Shown here piece after piece: positions 18,253 through 26,710 of a DNA stretch of 64,000 nt. Under the pieces are notes generated by a model. That model worked only from the letters and a program-made list of their open reading frames with translations, searched no databases and was not told the DNA's origin. Location: contig NZ_HG964446.1 in NCBI RefSeq assembly GCF_000689255.1, positions 3,764,734-3,828,733 on the forward strand, in the 5' to 3' direction. The DNA is from Mycobacterium triplex (GTDB taxonomy: Bacteria > Actinomycetota > Actinomycetes > Mycobacteriales > Mycobacteriaceae). Within the stretch, counting starts at the first letter, position 1; each line of letters starts with the position of its first letter. Both the position numbers and the translations under genes were made by a program.

Positions 18253-19623
18253 CTAGTCGAGCGGCGACATCTCCTGCAGGATCGTCGGAATGAGTTCGCT
18301 GACGGTGGGATGGATGTGCATCGTGCGCGACAGCGTGGTGTAGGGCGCCTTGGCCGACATGACGTCCAGGATCGCGTGAATCGCCTCGTCGCCGCCGACG
18401 CCGAGGATGGTGGCACCGAGGATCTGCTGCGTCTCGGCGTCGACAACGACTTGCATAAAGCCTTGTGTCTCACCCTTTTCCACGGCCCTGCCGACCCTGG
18501 TCATCGGCCGCCGGCCGATCAGCGCCTTGCGCCCCGACTTGCGGACCTCGCCGACCGTCATCCCGGCGCGGCCCAGCGGCGGATCGATGTAGAGCGCGTA
18601 GGTGGTGATCCGGTCGCTGACCCGGCGCGGGTCGTCGTCGAGCAGGTTGGCGGCCACGATCTCGTAGTCGTTGTAGGAGGTGTGGGTGAAGGCGCCCTTG
18701 CCGTTGCAGTCGCCCATCGCCCAGATATGGTCGACACTGGTCTTGAGCGCATCGTCGACGACGATGAAGCCACGAGCGTCGGTCTGCACACCGGCGGCCT
18801 CGAGTCCCAGATCGTCGGTGTTGGGTCGCCGTCCCGCCGCCACCAGTAGATGGCTGCCTGCGACGGGGTCGGCACCCGCGCTGGGCGTTAGTTCGAATCC
18901 GTTGTCGGTCTTACGGATCCGCACATCGTTAGCATTGAGGATGATTTCGATGCCTTCGGCTTCCAGTATTTCCTTGATGGCGGCCGAGACATCCTCGTCT
19001 TCGCGTGAGGCCAACCTGGGGCCCCGCTCCACGACCGTGACTGCCGCCCCGAAGCGGCGGAACATCTGGGCGAACTCCAGCGCGATGTAGCTGCCGCCGA
19101 TGGTGACGAGATGTGTTGGTAGCGTGTCGAGTTCGAGGATGGACACGTGGGTCAGGTAGTCGACCTCGTCGAGGCCCGGGATGTCGGGCACGATCGCGCG
19201 GCCACCGACGTTGAGGAAGATCCGGTCGGCGTGCAGTTCCCGGTCGTCGACGCGCAGGGTGTGCGGATCGATGAAACGGGTATGTCCGCGAATCACGGTG
19301 CAGCCGTCCATGCCGTCCAGCCAGTCCTCGACACCCTTGCGTTCGGCGAGCACGATGGCGTCCTTGCGCGCCTTGACTTTCGCCATATCCACGCTGATCC
19401 ACCCGGTCGCGACACCGTATTCGCCGCTGCGACGGGCCAGCTGGGCAACGTGCGCGCTGGCGACCAGCGTCTTGGTCGGGATGCACCCGGTGTTGACGCA
19501 GGTGCCGCCGAGGAGTTTGCGCTCGACGACCGCGACGCGCTGCCCGACGGCGGTCAGCCGTCCCGCAAGCGAGGGTCCGGCCTGGCCGGCGCCGACGATG
19601 ATCGCGTCGAAATGTTCGCTCAC
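18253..19623 (-). CDS. Class I pyridine nucleotide-disulfide oxidoreductase (mercuric reductase-like)
   Basis: A 456-residue flavoprotein. It has the FAD motif IIVGAGQAGPSLAGRL, the redox-active pair in GGTCVNTGCIPTKT (Cys about 42 and 47), the NAD(P) motif VTIGGSYIALEFAQ, the second FAD motif IWAMGDCN, and the dimer domain with IHPTVSELIP. The latter His-Pro is the acid-base histidine of the family. It lacks the extra N-terminal metal-binding domain and C-terminal Cys pair of true mercuric reductases, so its substrate is unknown. The GTG overlaps the upstream DUF4126 gene by 4 bp. M. tuberculosis lacks it at this locus. Confidence 0.9.
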   Translation of the reverse strand: MSEHFDAIIVGAGQAGPSLAGRLTAVGQRVAVVERKLLGGTCVNTGCIPTKTLVASAHVAQLARRSGEYGVATGWISVDMAKVKARKDAIVLAERKGVEDWLDGMDGCTVIRGHTRFIDPHTLRVDDRELHADRIFLNVGGRAIVPDIPGLDEVDYLTHVSILELDTLPTHLVTIGGSYIALEFAQMFRRFGAAVTVVERGPRLASREDEDVSAAIKEILEAEGIEIILNANDVRIRKTDNGFELTPSAGADPVAGSHLLVAAGRRPNTDDLGLEAAGVQTDARGFIVVDDALKTSVDHIWAMGDCNGKGAFTHTSYNDYEIVAANLLDDDPRRVSDRITTYALYIDPPLGRAGMTVGEVRKSGRKALIGRRPMTRVGRAVEKGETQGFMQVVVDAETQQILGATILGVGGDEAIHAILDVMSAKAPYTTLSRTMHIHPTVSELIPTILQEMSPLD

Positions 19624-20132
19624 TTAACGGCCGACAGCAGATATTCGGTCAGCACGTGACCCGTCAGTGCCGCAATGGCGAACCCGCCCAAGACCGCGAC
19701 GGCATCCTCGAGCAGCGCGATCGGCAGGTCCCGCCCGCCGCTGAGCGCCACCAGCCGCTTGCGCGCCTGATAGCCGCCGAGGGTTCCGAGCACCGCGCCG
19801 ACGATACCGGCGCCGAGCGCCGAAAAGGTCCAGTGCGGCCACGCGCCGAGCACCGCGCCCGCAAGCCCGCCCATGATGAGCCGGGCCGCAAACACCGGAG
19901 GCGCCGTGCGCGCCGGCGTCTTGGGCAGCTTGTCGTTGACGAGTTCGCCGACGGCCAGAACGCTGAAGATGACAACGGTGATGATGTTGCCCATCCACGA
20001 CGCCCACGTGCCGTGCAAGTCGATCCAACCGAGGTATGCGCCCCATGCGACGACGGCGGGAGCCGTCAGGGAGCGCAGCCCCGCGACCACCCCAATCAGC
20101 AAAGCCAGCAAGAGAACAAGGACATGCGTCAC
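19620..20132 (-). CDS. DUF4126 membrane protein (Rv2120c-like)
   Basis: A 170-residue membrane protein with about four or five hydrophobic helices and the opening VTHVLVLLLALLIGVVAGLR. The GTG at 20132 is chosen because AGGAGG lies 6 nt upstream; a longer frame upstream has no such site. Hydrophobic Gly/Ala-rich segments such as ARLIMGGLAGAVLG are typical of DUF4126. The function is unknown. It is translationally coupled to the downstream oxidoreductase by a GTGA overlap. Confidence 0.85.
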   Translation of the reverse strand: MTHVLVLLLALLIGVVAGLRSLTAPAVVAWGAYLGWIDLHGTWASWMGNIITVVIFSVLAVGELVNDKLPKTPARTAPPVFAARLIMGGLAGAVLGAWPHWTFSALGAGIVGAVLGTLGGYQARKRLVALSGGRDLPIALLEDAVAVLGGFAIAALTGHVLTEYLLSAVK

Positions 20133-20238
20133 GGCGGGCCTCCTGGGAATGAACAGCGCGGCAACCATAAAGAGGGGACGGCCTTGCGGGCCCCTCCCCT
20201 AGCCGGACGCTAACACAGCCGGGGCCAAGCCGGTGAGT

Positions 20239-21096
20239 TCAGAATCGGCAGAACCTGATATCGGAAGCCAGAATCGCCTTGGCGCCGATGGCCGCGAGCT
20301 CGTCCATGATCTCGTTGACGCCCCGACGCGGCACCAGCGCGCGGATCGCGACCCAGTCCGGGTCGGCCAGCGGGGCGATGGTCGGCGACTCCAGCCCCGG
20401 CGTGATCGACGTGGCCTTGTCCAGTACCGCGCGTGGGCAGTCGTAGTCGAGCATCAGATACTGCTGCCCGAACACCACTCCCTGAATTCGGGCAACCAGT
20501 TGATCGCGTGCCGCACCCGCGGTGCCCTGGCCGTCCGGGCCGGCGCGCTCGATCAGCACCGCCTCCGAATCACACAGTGGCTCACCGAAGGCCACCAGGT
20601 CGTGCAGGCTCAGCGTGCGGCCGGATCCGACCACGTCGGCGATCGCGTCGGCCACCCCGAGTTGCACCGAAATCTCCACGGCGCCGTCGAGTCTGATGAC
20701 CGTCGCCTCGATTCCTTTGTCCGCCAGATCCTTTCGCACCAGATTCGGGTAGGCGGTGGCGATCCGCTTGCCGACCAGATCGGCCGTCGTCCAGTCCAGC
20801 CCGGCCGGCCCCGCATAGCGGAAGCTGGACGACCCGAAACCCAGCGCCAGACATTCGCGTACCGGCGCATCCGAGTCGAGCACCAGGTCTCGGCCGGTGA
20901 TGCCGAAATCGAGCTGCCCCGAACCGACGTAGATGGCAATGTCTTTGGGCCGCAAGAAGAAGAACTCGACGTTGTTGGCACGATCGATGACGGTGAGATC
21001 TTTGGAATCGGTGCGCCGCCGGTAGCCCGCCTCCGAAAGGATCTCGCTGGCCGGCTCGCTCAGCGTGCCCTTGTTGGGAACCGCAACTCGCAACAT
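20239..21096 (-). CDS. hisG: ATP phosphoribosyltransferase HisG (long form)
   Basis: A 285-residue protein opening MLRVAVPNKGTLSEPASEIL. It contains DLDFGITGRD-like substrate motif (QLDFGITGRDLVLDSD), the PRPP loop region GVADAIADVVGSGRTL, and the C-terminal ACT-like regulatory domain from about residue 212. HisG joins ATP and PRPP in the first histidine step and is feedback-inhibited by histidine through the C-terminal domain. The ATG at 21096 lies 2 bp after the hisE stop; it gives the family length. Confidence 0.96.
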   Translation of the reverse strand: MLRVAVPNKGTLSEPASEILSEAGYRRRTDSKDLTVIDRANNVEFFFLRPKDIAIYVGSGQLDFGITGRDLVLDSDAPVRECLALGFGSSSFRYAGPAGLDWTTADLVGKRIATAYPNLVRKDLADKGIEATVIRLDGAVEISVQLGVADAIADVVGSGRTLSLHDLVAFGEPLCDSEAVLIERAGPDGQGTAGAARDQLVARIQGVVFGQQYLMLDYDCPRAVLDKATSITPGLESPTIAPLADPDWVAIRALVPRRGVNEIMDELAAIGAKAILASDIRFCRF

Positions 21097-21098
21097 GC

Positions 21099-21380
21099 TC
21101 ACAGCTTCCGATAGACGTCGTCGAGGGACAGTCCGCGCGCGATCATCAGCACCTGCGCCCAGTACAGCAACTGACTGATCTCCTCGGCCAATGCCTCGTC
21201 GGATTCGTGCTCGGCGGCCAGCCATACCTCGCCGGCCTCTTCCAGGATCTTCTTGCCCAGCCCATGAATCCCGCCGTCGAGCGCGGCGACCGTGGCGCTG
21301 CCGGCCGGTCGGGTGCGGGCACGCTCGCCGAGTTCGGCGAACAGATCCTCGAATGTCTTCACGGCCAGCGATTGTTTCAC
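21099..21380 (-). CDS. hisE: Phosphoribosyl-ATP pyrophosphatase HisE
   Basis: A 93-residue MazG-fold all-helical protein. VKTFEDLFAELGERA opens it, the metal-binding motif is KKILEEAGEVWLAAEHES, and it ends SLDDVYRKL. It hydrolyses phosphoribosyl-ATP, the second histidine step, directly downstream of HisG's product. The GTG at 21380 gives the same length as the M. tuberculosis protein. hisE and hisG are adjacent, with hisE first. Confidence 0.95.
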   Translation of the reverse strand: MKQSLAVKTFEDLFAELGERARTRPAGSATVAALDGGIHGLGKKILEEAGEVWLAAEHESDEALAEEISQLLYWAQVLMIARGLSLDDVYRKL

Positions 21381-21475
21381 GACGCAGCGAGCAAAGTCAC
21401 CTCGGTTTCTGTCGGTGACGACGGCTACCGGCAATCCCCAAGCGCCACAGGCTGTTTCGCAGTGCGCAGCACCCG

Positions 21476-22078
21476 CTAATCGAACCCGGACAGCGTGGTG
21501 CGCAGCGCGTCTTCCAATTGGACACTGAACGGTGGGCTCGCGACGGTGTCGGAGGTCAGCCACCGGTCGAGGACGAATTTGACTGTGGCCAAACTCGTGT
21601 GAACCAGCAACGCGGGGCGGACGTCGGCCGTCGCATCGACACCCAGACGGCAAGCGACCTGCTCGAGGAATGTGTCGTGATCGGCCTCGCTGACCAGCGC
21701 CGTTTTACTCAACAAATGGGGCGCGGTGGCGATGGCGTGACGCCAGGTATCCAAATTGTCGAGTTCATCGGCGTCGCGGGCACGCGTGACGAATACCCGA
21801 ATCAATGCCTCAACCGCCGACTCGTCTGGCGGTCGCGCGCCGTACGAACCGACGATTTCGCCGATCGCGTCCCGGACGGGATCGACCAGCAGGCCCTCTT
21901 TGGTCGGCGCGTGCCGGAAATAAGTACTGATCGAGATTCCGGCGGCCGCGGCAATGTCCTCGGTCGTGACGGCATCGAATCCTCGTTCGGCGAACAGCTC
22001 GAAAGCGGTGTGCTGAATCTGCGTGAGCAACTCGGCACGGCGCCGGTCCCGTAGCGATCCGGTGTTTGCTGAGGACAT
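21476..22078 (-). CDS. TetR-family transcriptional regulator
   Basis: A 200-residue regulator. The N-terminal helix-turn-helix is typical: HTAFELFAERGFDAVTTED, then IAAAAGISISTYFRHAPTKE. The helical C-terminal ligand domain fits the TetR/MftR-like group. The ATG at 22078 follows GAAGG; an alternative start 30 bp earlier exists. It is divergent from the mce operon, across a promoter region containing a spaced inverted repeat at 22151-22185. By position it is the likely repressor of that operon, as Mce3R (also TetR) is for mce3. Its ligand is unknown. Confidence 0.88.
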   Translation of the reverse strand: MSSANTGSLRDRRRAELLTQIQHTAFELFAERGFDAVTTEDIAAAAGISISTYFRHAPTKEGLLVDPVRDAIGEIVGSYGARPPDESAVEALIRVFVTRARDADELDNLDTWRHAIATAPHLLSKTALVSEADHDTFLEQVACRLGVDATADVRPALLVHTSLATVKFVLDRWLTSDTVASPPFSVQLEDALRTTLSGFD

Positions 22079-22140
22079 GCCATTACCTTCGTCGAGCCGA
22101 CATTCCAACGCGTATGTGCCATCCGGTGACGATCTCAGGT

Positions 22141-22193
22141 GAGTGACTCTACACTATTGAAAGTCCCTATCAAGAAGGCTAGTGTGACTCAGC
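22141..22193 (+). promoter_or_regulatory. Predicted mce operon promoter overlapped by an inverted repeat
   Basis: TTGAAA (22157-22162) and TAGTGT (22180-22185) are separated by 17 bp, a good vegetative -35/-10 pair pointing at yrbE. ACACTA (22151-22156) and TAGTGT (22180-22185) form perfect inverted arms. They extend imperfectly outward (TGACTCTACACTA against TAGTGTGACTCA), abutting the -35 and covering the -10. This is what a TetR operator would look like. The distance to the yrbE ATG is about 190 bp, leaving a long leader. Confidence 0.5.
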
Positions 22194-22380
22194 ACACACC
22201 GAGAACCGCAGTTCACAGAGCCTGGTGGCAGTACCTTTATGCAGATGCGTTGTGCGCCACCTTGCTCCCCGCGTTCTGCGCTCGTGCACTTATTGGTCGG
22301 GGGAGCGCCAATGGAGGCAGTGACTGGTGCGCGATGATCGCTAGCCTGGGTTTGCTGGATAGACTGCCGGGTGCGCCGAG

Positions 22381-23220
22381 ATGACGACCCGGGAAGACGG
22401 CGTCCTCGCCATCCAGAACTGGTCTGCCGGATACGTCAAACGTCATCCGCTTGCGTCGCTGACGACCGTCGGCGAACAGTTCGTCCTTGGTGTGCGCACC
22501 ATTCAATATTTCTTTTTCGACCTGGTGACCGGCCGATTTCAGTGGCAGGAATTTGTTCGCCAGGGCGCGTTTATGGCCGGCACCGCCGTGTTGCCGACGA
22601 TCCTGGTTTCGCTGCCCATCAGCGTCACCCTGTCCATTCAGTTCGCCCTGCTGGCCGGGCAGGTGGGCGCCACCTCGCTGGCCGGCGCGGCCAGTGGGCT
22701 CGCGGTCATCCGTCAGGGCGCGTCGCTGGTGGCCGCCGTTCTGATGGCCTCGGCCGTCGGGTCGGCGATCACCGCCGATCTGGGTTCGCGAACCATGCGC
22801 GAAGAAACCGACGCGATGGAGGTGATGGGCGTCTCGGTGATCCGCCGGCTGGTGGTGCCGCGTTTCGCCGCGGCGATCATGATCGGCGTCGCGCTCACCG
22901 GCGTCGTGTGCTTCGTCGGATTTTTCGCCAGCTACATGTTCAACGTGTACTTCCAGAACGGGGCGCCCGGCAGCTTCGTGTCGACCTTCGCCTCGTTCGC
23001 GACGACCGACGACATGATCCTGGCGTTGGTGAAGGCGGTCATCTTCGGCGCCATCGTGGCCGTCGTCTCGGCCCAGAAGGGCCTGGCCACCGTCGGCGGC
23101 CCGACCGGCGTCGCGAATTCGGTGAACGCGGCCGTCGTCGAAGCGATCCTGCTGCTGATGATCGTCAACGTCGCGATCAGCCAGCTTTACATCATGTTGG
23201 TGCCCAGGACGGGGCTGTGA
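22381..23220 (+). CDS. yrbEA: YrbE-family ABC permease, first of the mce operon
   Basis: A 279-residue integral membrane permease of the MlaE/YrbE family, with about five or six helices and the conserved cytoplasmic motif REETDAMEVMG near residue 140. Two YrbE proteins form the transmembrane part of an Mce lipid/sterol importer, energised by an MceG ATPase encoded elsewhere. It is the first gene of the operon. The next permease begins one base after its stop. Confidence 0.93.
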   Translation: MTTREDGVLAIQNWSAGYVKRHPLASLTTVGEQFVLGVRTIQYFFFDLVTGRFQWQEFVRQGAFMAGTAVLPTILVSLPISVTLSIQFALLAGQVGATSLAGAASGLAVIRQGASLVAAVLMASAVGSAITADLGSRTMREETDAMEVMGVSVIRRLVVPRFAAAIMIGVALTGVVCFVGFFASYMFNVYFQNGAPGSFVSTFASFATTDDMILALVKAVIFGAIVAVVSAQKGLATVGGPTGVANSVNAAVVEAILLLMIVNVAISQLYIMLVPRTGL

Positions 23221-23221
23221 C

Positions 23222-24085
23222 ATGGCGGTTTCTGCCTATCGGCCGTTGGCAGCGCTGACCGTCCCGGCGGCCCGGCTGTATCGCAGGGGCACCGTACCGA
23301 TCCTTCGGCTTGGCCACCTGCTGGTCTTCTTCATCCGGGCGCTGGTGGCGGTGCCGCTCGCGCTGCGCCACTACCGCGGCGAATTTTTGCGACTGCTGTC
23401 CAACATCACCTGGGGCAACGGCTCGATCGTGGTGGGTGGCGGAACCGCCGGTGTGGCGGTTGTGCTCGGGATGACCGTGGGCGCACTGGTCGGCATCGAG
23501 GGTTACAACTTCCTCGACCTGCTGGGCCTCGGGCCGGCCACCGGTTTCATCTCCTCGTTGGTCAACACTCGCGAGCTGGCGCCGCTGATGGCGTCGCTGG
23601 CATTCGCCATGCAAGGCGGCTGCCGCTTCACCGCTCAGCTGGGGTCGATGCGGATCGCCGAGGAAATCGACGCATTGGAGTCGATCGCCATCCGCCCGAT
23701 TCCGTATCTGGTGACGACCCGGCTCATCGCCTCGGTGGCGGCCATCGTCCCGCTGTATGTGGCGTGCCTGGCGATCGGCTATCTGACCACCGAGGCCGTG
23801 GTGGGGATCAGCAGCGGCGGCTCGACCGGCTCCTACCTGCATTACTTCACGCTGATGCTGGCCGGCCAGGACATCGTCTACTCGTTGATCAAGGCCGTCA
23901 TCTTCGTGTGGATCGCGTCGACGATTCAGTGCTACTACGGCTATTACGCGACCGGCGGGCCCGAGGGTGTCGGGGTGGCCGCCGGGCATGGCATGCGGGC
24001 CAGCATCACCGTCGTGATCATGGTGAACATGCTGCTCACCATGGCGCTGTGGGGGGTAGACGCCGGCGCGAGGTTCGGTGGTTAG
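23222..24085 (+). CDS. yrbEB: YrbE-family ABC permease, second of the mce operon
   Basis: A 287-residue partner of the preceding permease, with the equivalent motif AEEIDALESIA near residue 146 and MASLAFAMQGGCRFTAQLGS just before it. It has the family's hydrophobic helices in the same arrangement. The ATG is one base after the preceding stop, and its end overlaps the longest mceA frame by 8 bp. Together the two permeases form the inner-membrane channel for the MceA-F assembly. Confidence 0.93.
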   Translation: MAVSAYRPLAALTVPAARLYRRGTVPILRLGHLLVFFIRALVAVPLALRHYRGEFLRLLSNITWGNGSIVVGGGTAGVAVVLGMTVGALVGIEGYNFLDLLGLGPATGFISSLVNTRELAPLMASLAFAMQGGCRFTAQLGSMRIAEEIDALESIAIRPIPYLVTTRLIASVAAIVPLYVACLAIGYLTTEAVVGISSGGSTGSYLHYFTLMLAGQDIVYSLIKAVIFVWIASTIQCYYGYYATGGPEGVGVAAGHGMRASITVVIMVNMLLTMALWGVDAGARFGG

Positions 24086-25658
24086 GCAGATGGGTCAGGC
24101 GAATTCCTTTGAGCTGGACGGCCGCGGGCCAACGGATCGGCAGTTGCTTGCCACCGGTGTGGCGGTGGTGGTGGTCGCGGCCCTGCTGACCGTCGCGATG
24201 CTGCTCAAGTCCACCGGCCGGCTCAACGACTACGTTCGGGTGGTCGCCGACCTGGTGAACGTCGGCGACGGGCTGCCCCAGAAGTCCGACGTCAAGTATC
24301 ACGGCGTGCTCGTCGGGATGGTCGACGACGTCGTTCCCGCGTCCAACGGCAAACCCAACTACGTACACATCGATCTCAAACCCGAGTACGCCAAGTCGAT
24401 TCCGGCCGCGGTCACCGCTCGCGTGGTGCCCAGCAACGTTTTCGCGGTGTCCTCGGTGCAGCTGGTGGGTGCCCGCAAACAGGAACACCCGGGCGGGGCG
24501 ATCCGCCCGGGCGCGCACATCCCCGAAGACACCGGGCTTCCGACTGTGCTGTTTCAGACCACGATCAGCAAGTTGCGCGACCTGCTGGCCGCCGCCGGCC
24601 GCGGCCGCGACGACCGGTCCGTCGGGATCCTGGCCGCGCTGGGTGCGGCCACCGACCACCGCCGGGTGCCCTTGCTCAAAGCCGGGGCGCAACTGAATCG
24701 CCTTCTGGACCAACTCAATTCGATTGTCGGCACCGACGCCGGGCCGTCGACGGTGTCCGCACTGGTCGACGCGGCCGGTGGACTGGCCCAGACGGCACCC
24801 GATCTTCTCGACGCCCTGCACCAGGCGGTCGAGCCGATGCGGACCTTTGCCGAGACGCGCGGGCAGTTGACCTCGCTGCTCTCCGGCGCCGAAGACACCG
24901 TCGGTACGGTGCATGAGTCGTTCGACCATCACATCGACCAGCTCATCCACATCACCAGCGATTTCACGCCGGTGCTGGGCGTGCTGGCGATGAAGTCGAA
25001 CAATTTCGTGCCCGCGGTCACCAAACTGGACAACCTGGCCAACAGGTTCATGGAGGAAGTCTGGGTGCCGGGGCGAGACGTCGGCAACATGCGCGCGATG
25101 CTGACCTTCACCCCGTCGTCCACCTACACCCGCGCGGACTGTCCGCATTACGGAGAGTTGAAGGGGCCCAGCTGTTTTACCGCGCCGCTGGTTCCGGTGC
25201 GCCCCGACCTGCCGGAAGTGCTGCTGCCGCAGAACTATCAGCCGCCCAAGGATCTGGCGCCGCCGCCGGGCACGGTCATCGGTCCGGACGGAAACCTGGT
25301 CGCGGTCGGACCGCCGCTGATCAACCCGAATCCCAACCTGTCCGATCCCAATCCCCCACTGCCCTCCTGGCTTCCGCCGTCGCCACCGGTACCGGGCAGC
25401 GCCAACCCCGACAACCCCTCCCCCGGAGCCCCGGCGACTCCTTCGCCGAACAGGCCGTGGGTCCCGCCGGTGGCGCCGAAGGCCCCGTGGATACCCCAGT
25501 CGTCTTTCGGCGGCAACGTGGGCCCCGTCGGCAGTCAATACGAGCGGAACATGCTGAGCGTGATCACCGGTGCGGTCGCCACGCCCGCCACCGAGCTGCT
25601 GCTGGGACCGGTCGCGCGCGGCACCACGGTATCGCTGAAATCTGGAGGGCCCCAATGA
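24078..25658 (+). CDS. mceA: Mce-family protein, A position, with proline-rich tail
   Basis: A 526-residue protein. A membrane anchor is at about residues 24-43, the MCE domain at 50-130 (YVRVVADLVNVGDGLPQKSD onward), and the helical mammalian-cell-entry domain after it. The C-terminal 130 residues are Pro/Asn/Gly-rich and probably extended, which is unusual in length. The GTG at 24078 overlaps yrbEB; an ATG at 24090 is a reasonable alternative. The product is predicted to be a subunit of a periplasm-spanning lipid-transport tube. The overlap with mceB is ATGA, after TGGAGGG. Confidence 0.9.
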   Translation: MVRQMGQANSFELDGRGPTDRQLLATGVAVVVVAALLTVAMLLKSTGRLNDYVRVVADLVNVGDGLPQKSDVKYHGVLVGMVDDVVPASNGKPNYVHIDLKPEYAKSIPAAVTARVVPSNVFAVSSVQLVGARKQEHPGGAIRPGAHIPEDTGLPTVLFQTTISKLRDLLAAAGRGRDDRSVGILAALGAATDHRRVPLLKAGAQLNRLLDQLNSIVGTDAGPSTVSALVDAAGGLAQTAPDLLDALHQAVEPMRTFAETRGQLTSLLSGAEDTVGTVHESFDHHIDQLIHITSDFTPVLGVLAMKSNNFVPAVTKLDNLANRFMEEVWVPGRDVGNMRAMLTFTPSSTYTRADCPHYGELKGPSCFTAPLVPVRPDLPEVLLPQNYQPPKDLAPPPGTVIGPDGNLVAVGPPLINPNPNLSDPNPPLPSWLPPSPPVPGSANPDNPSPGAPATPSPNRPWVPPVAPKAPWIPQSSFGGNVGPVGSQYERNMLSVITGAVATPATELLLGPVARGTTVSLKSGGPQ

Positions 25659-26710
25659 GATTCCGGGCACCGCTGATCGGCCTCACGCTGTTCATGGTCG
25701 TCGCGTTGACGCTCACCTGGCTGGTGTACGTGAGCCTGCGGCGCGACGTTGCCGGCGACACGGCCAAGTATTCGGCGCTGTTCACCGACGTCTACGGACT
25801 GCGCGAAGGCGACGACGTCCGGATGGCCGGGGTACGGGTGGGCCGGGTGGAAAGCATCGATCTCGACGGAAAACTCGCGCGAGTCGCGTTCGTGGTGCAA
25901 ACCGATCAACACCTGTACGGCAACACCGTCGCGTCCGTGACGTACCAAAACATCGTCGGACAGCGCTACCTCGGGCTGTCGTTGGGGCCGGAGGGCAATC
26001 AGGCCCTGCTCCCGCCGGGTAGCGTGCTGCCGCCGGCCCGCACCGAACCGTCCTTTGACGTCACCGCGCTGCTCAACGGCTACGAGCCGTTGTTCAGCCT
26101 GCTCAACCCGCAGGATGCCGACAACCTCACCAAGGGCATCATCGCGTCGCTGCAGGGCGACACCGCGTCGCTGACCACGCTGATCAGCCAAACATCAACG
26201 CTCGCCGAAACATTCGCGGGCCGCGATCAGACCCTCGGCGACGTGATCACCAACCTCAACAAGGTAGTCGGCAACCTCGCGCAGCAGAACGACAACCTCG
26301 ACGGGGTCATCACCCAAACGCGCGACGTGGTCGACCGGCTCGACCGGCGGCGCCCGGAGCTGGTGGCCTCGGTGGGTGAGCTGTCCCGGGTGATGGGCCG
26401 GCTGTCGACATCGGCCAACGACGTGTACCCGGCGCTGCGCGAGTTCATCGACCGCAAACCCGGTGTGGCCAGACACCTGATGGACGTCGAGCCGCAGCTG
26501 GCGTTCTTCGGCGACAACATCCCGCTGCTTCTGAAAGGGCTTGTCCGCGTGGGTAACCAGGGCGCCTACGGCAACGCCTACGTGTGCGACGTCAACTTCA
26601 TGGGATTCTTTCCCGGCCTCAATGACGTCGTGCCGATCATCGTTGCCGCCGCCACCCCGGGCAACAAGATGTGGCACACCCCGAGGTGCAGGAGTACCGC
26701 CGGTGGCTGA
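25655..26710 (+). CDS. mceB: Mce-family protein, B position
   Basis: A 351-residue Mce protein. The N-terminal anchor is residues about 7-29, then the MCE domain with GLREGDDVRMAGVRVGRVES, then a long helical region and a cysteine-containing end (YVCDVNFMG). The ATG at 25655 overlaps the mceA stop and follows TGGAGGG, making it preferable to the longer open frame. It is expected to be one ring subunit of the Mce hexamer. It overlaps mceC by 8 bp. Confidence 0.92.
   Translation: MRFRAPLIGLTLFMVVALTLTWLVYVSLRRDVAGDTAKYSALFTDVYGLREGDDVRMAGVRVGRVESIDLDGKLARVAFVVQTDQHLYGNTVASVTYQNIVGQRYLGLSLGPEGNQALLPPGSVLPPARTEPSFDVTALLNGYEPLFSLLNPQDADNLTKGIIASLQGDTASLTTLISQTSTLAETFAGRDQTLGDVITNLNKVVGNLAQQNDNLDGVITQTRDVVDRLDRRRPELVASVGELSRVMGRLSTSANDVYPALREFIDRKPGVARHLMDVEPQLAFFGDNIPLLLKGLVRVGNQGAYGNAYVCDVNFMGFFPGLNDVVPIIVAAATPGNKMWHTPRCRSTAGG

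Noticed and set aside
18253..19623. Assignment as a true mercuric reductase
   Set aside because: The N-terminal metal-binding domain and the C-terminal Cys pair of MerA are absent, and no mer genes are nearby.
22139..22384. An 81-codon frame in the mce promoter region
   Set aside because: It overlaps the predicted promoter and the yrbE start, has no ribosome-binding site and no recognisable motif.
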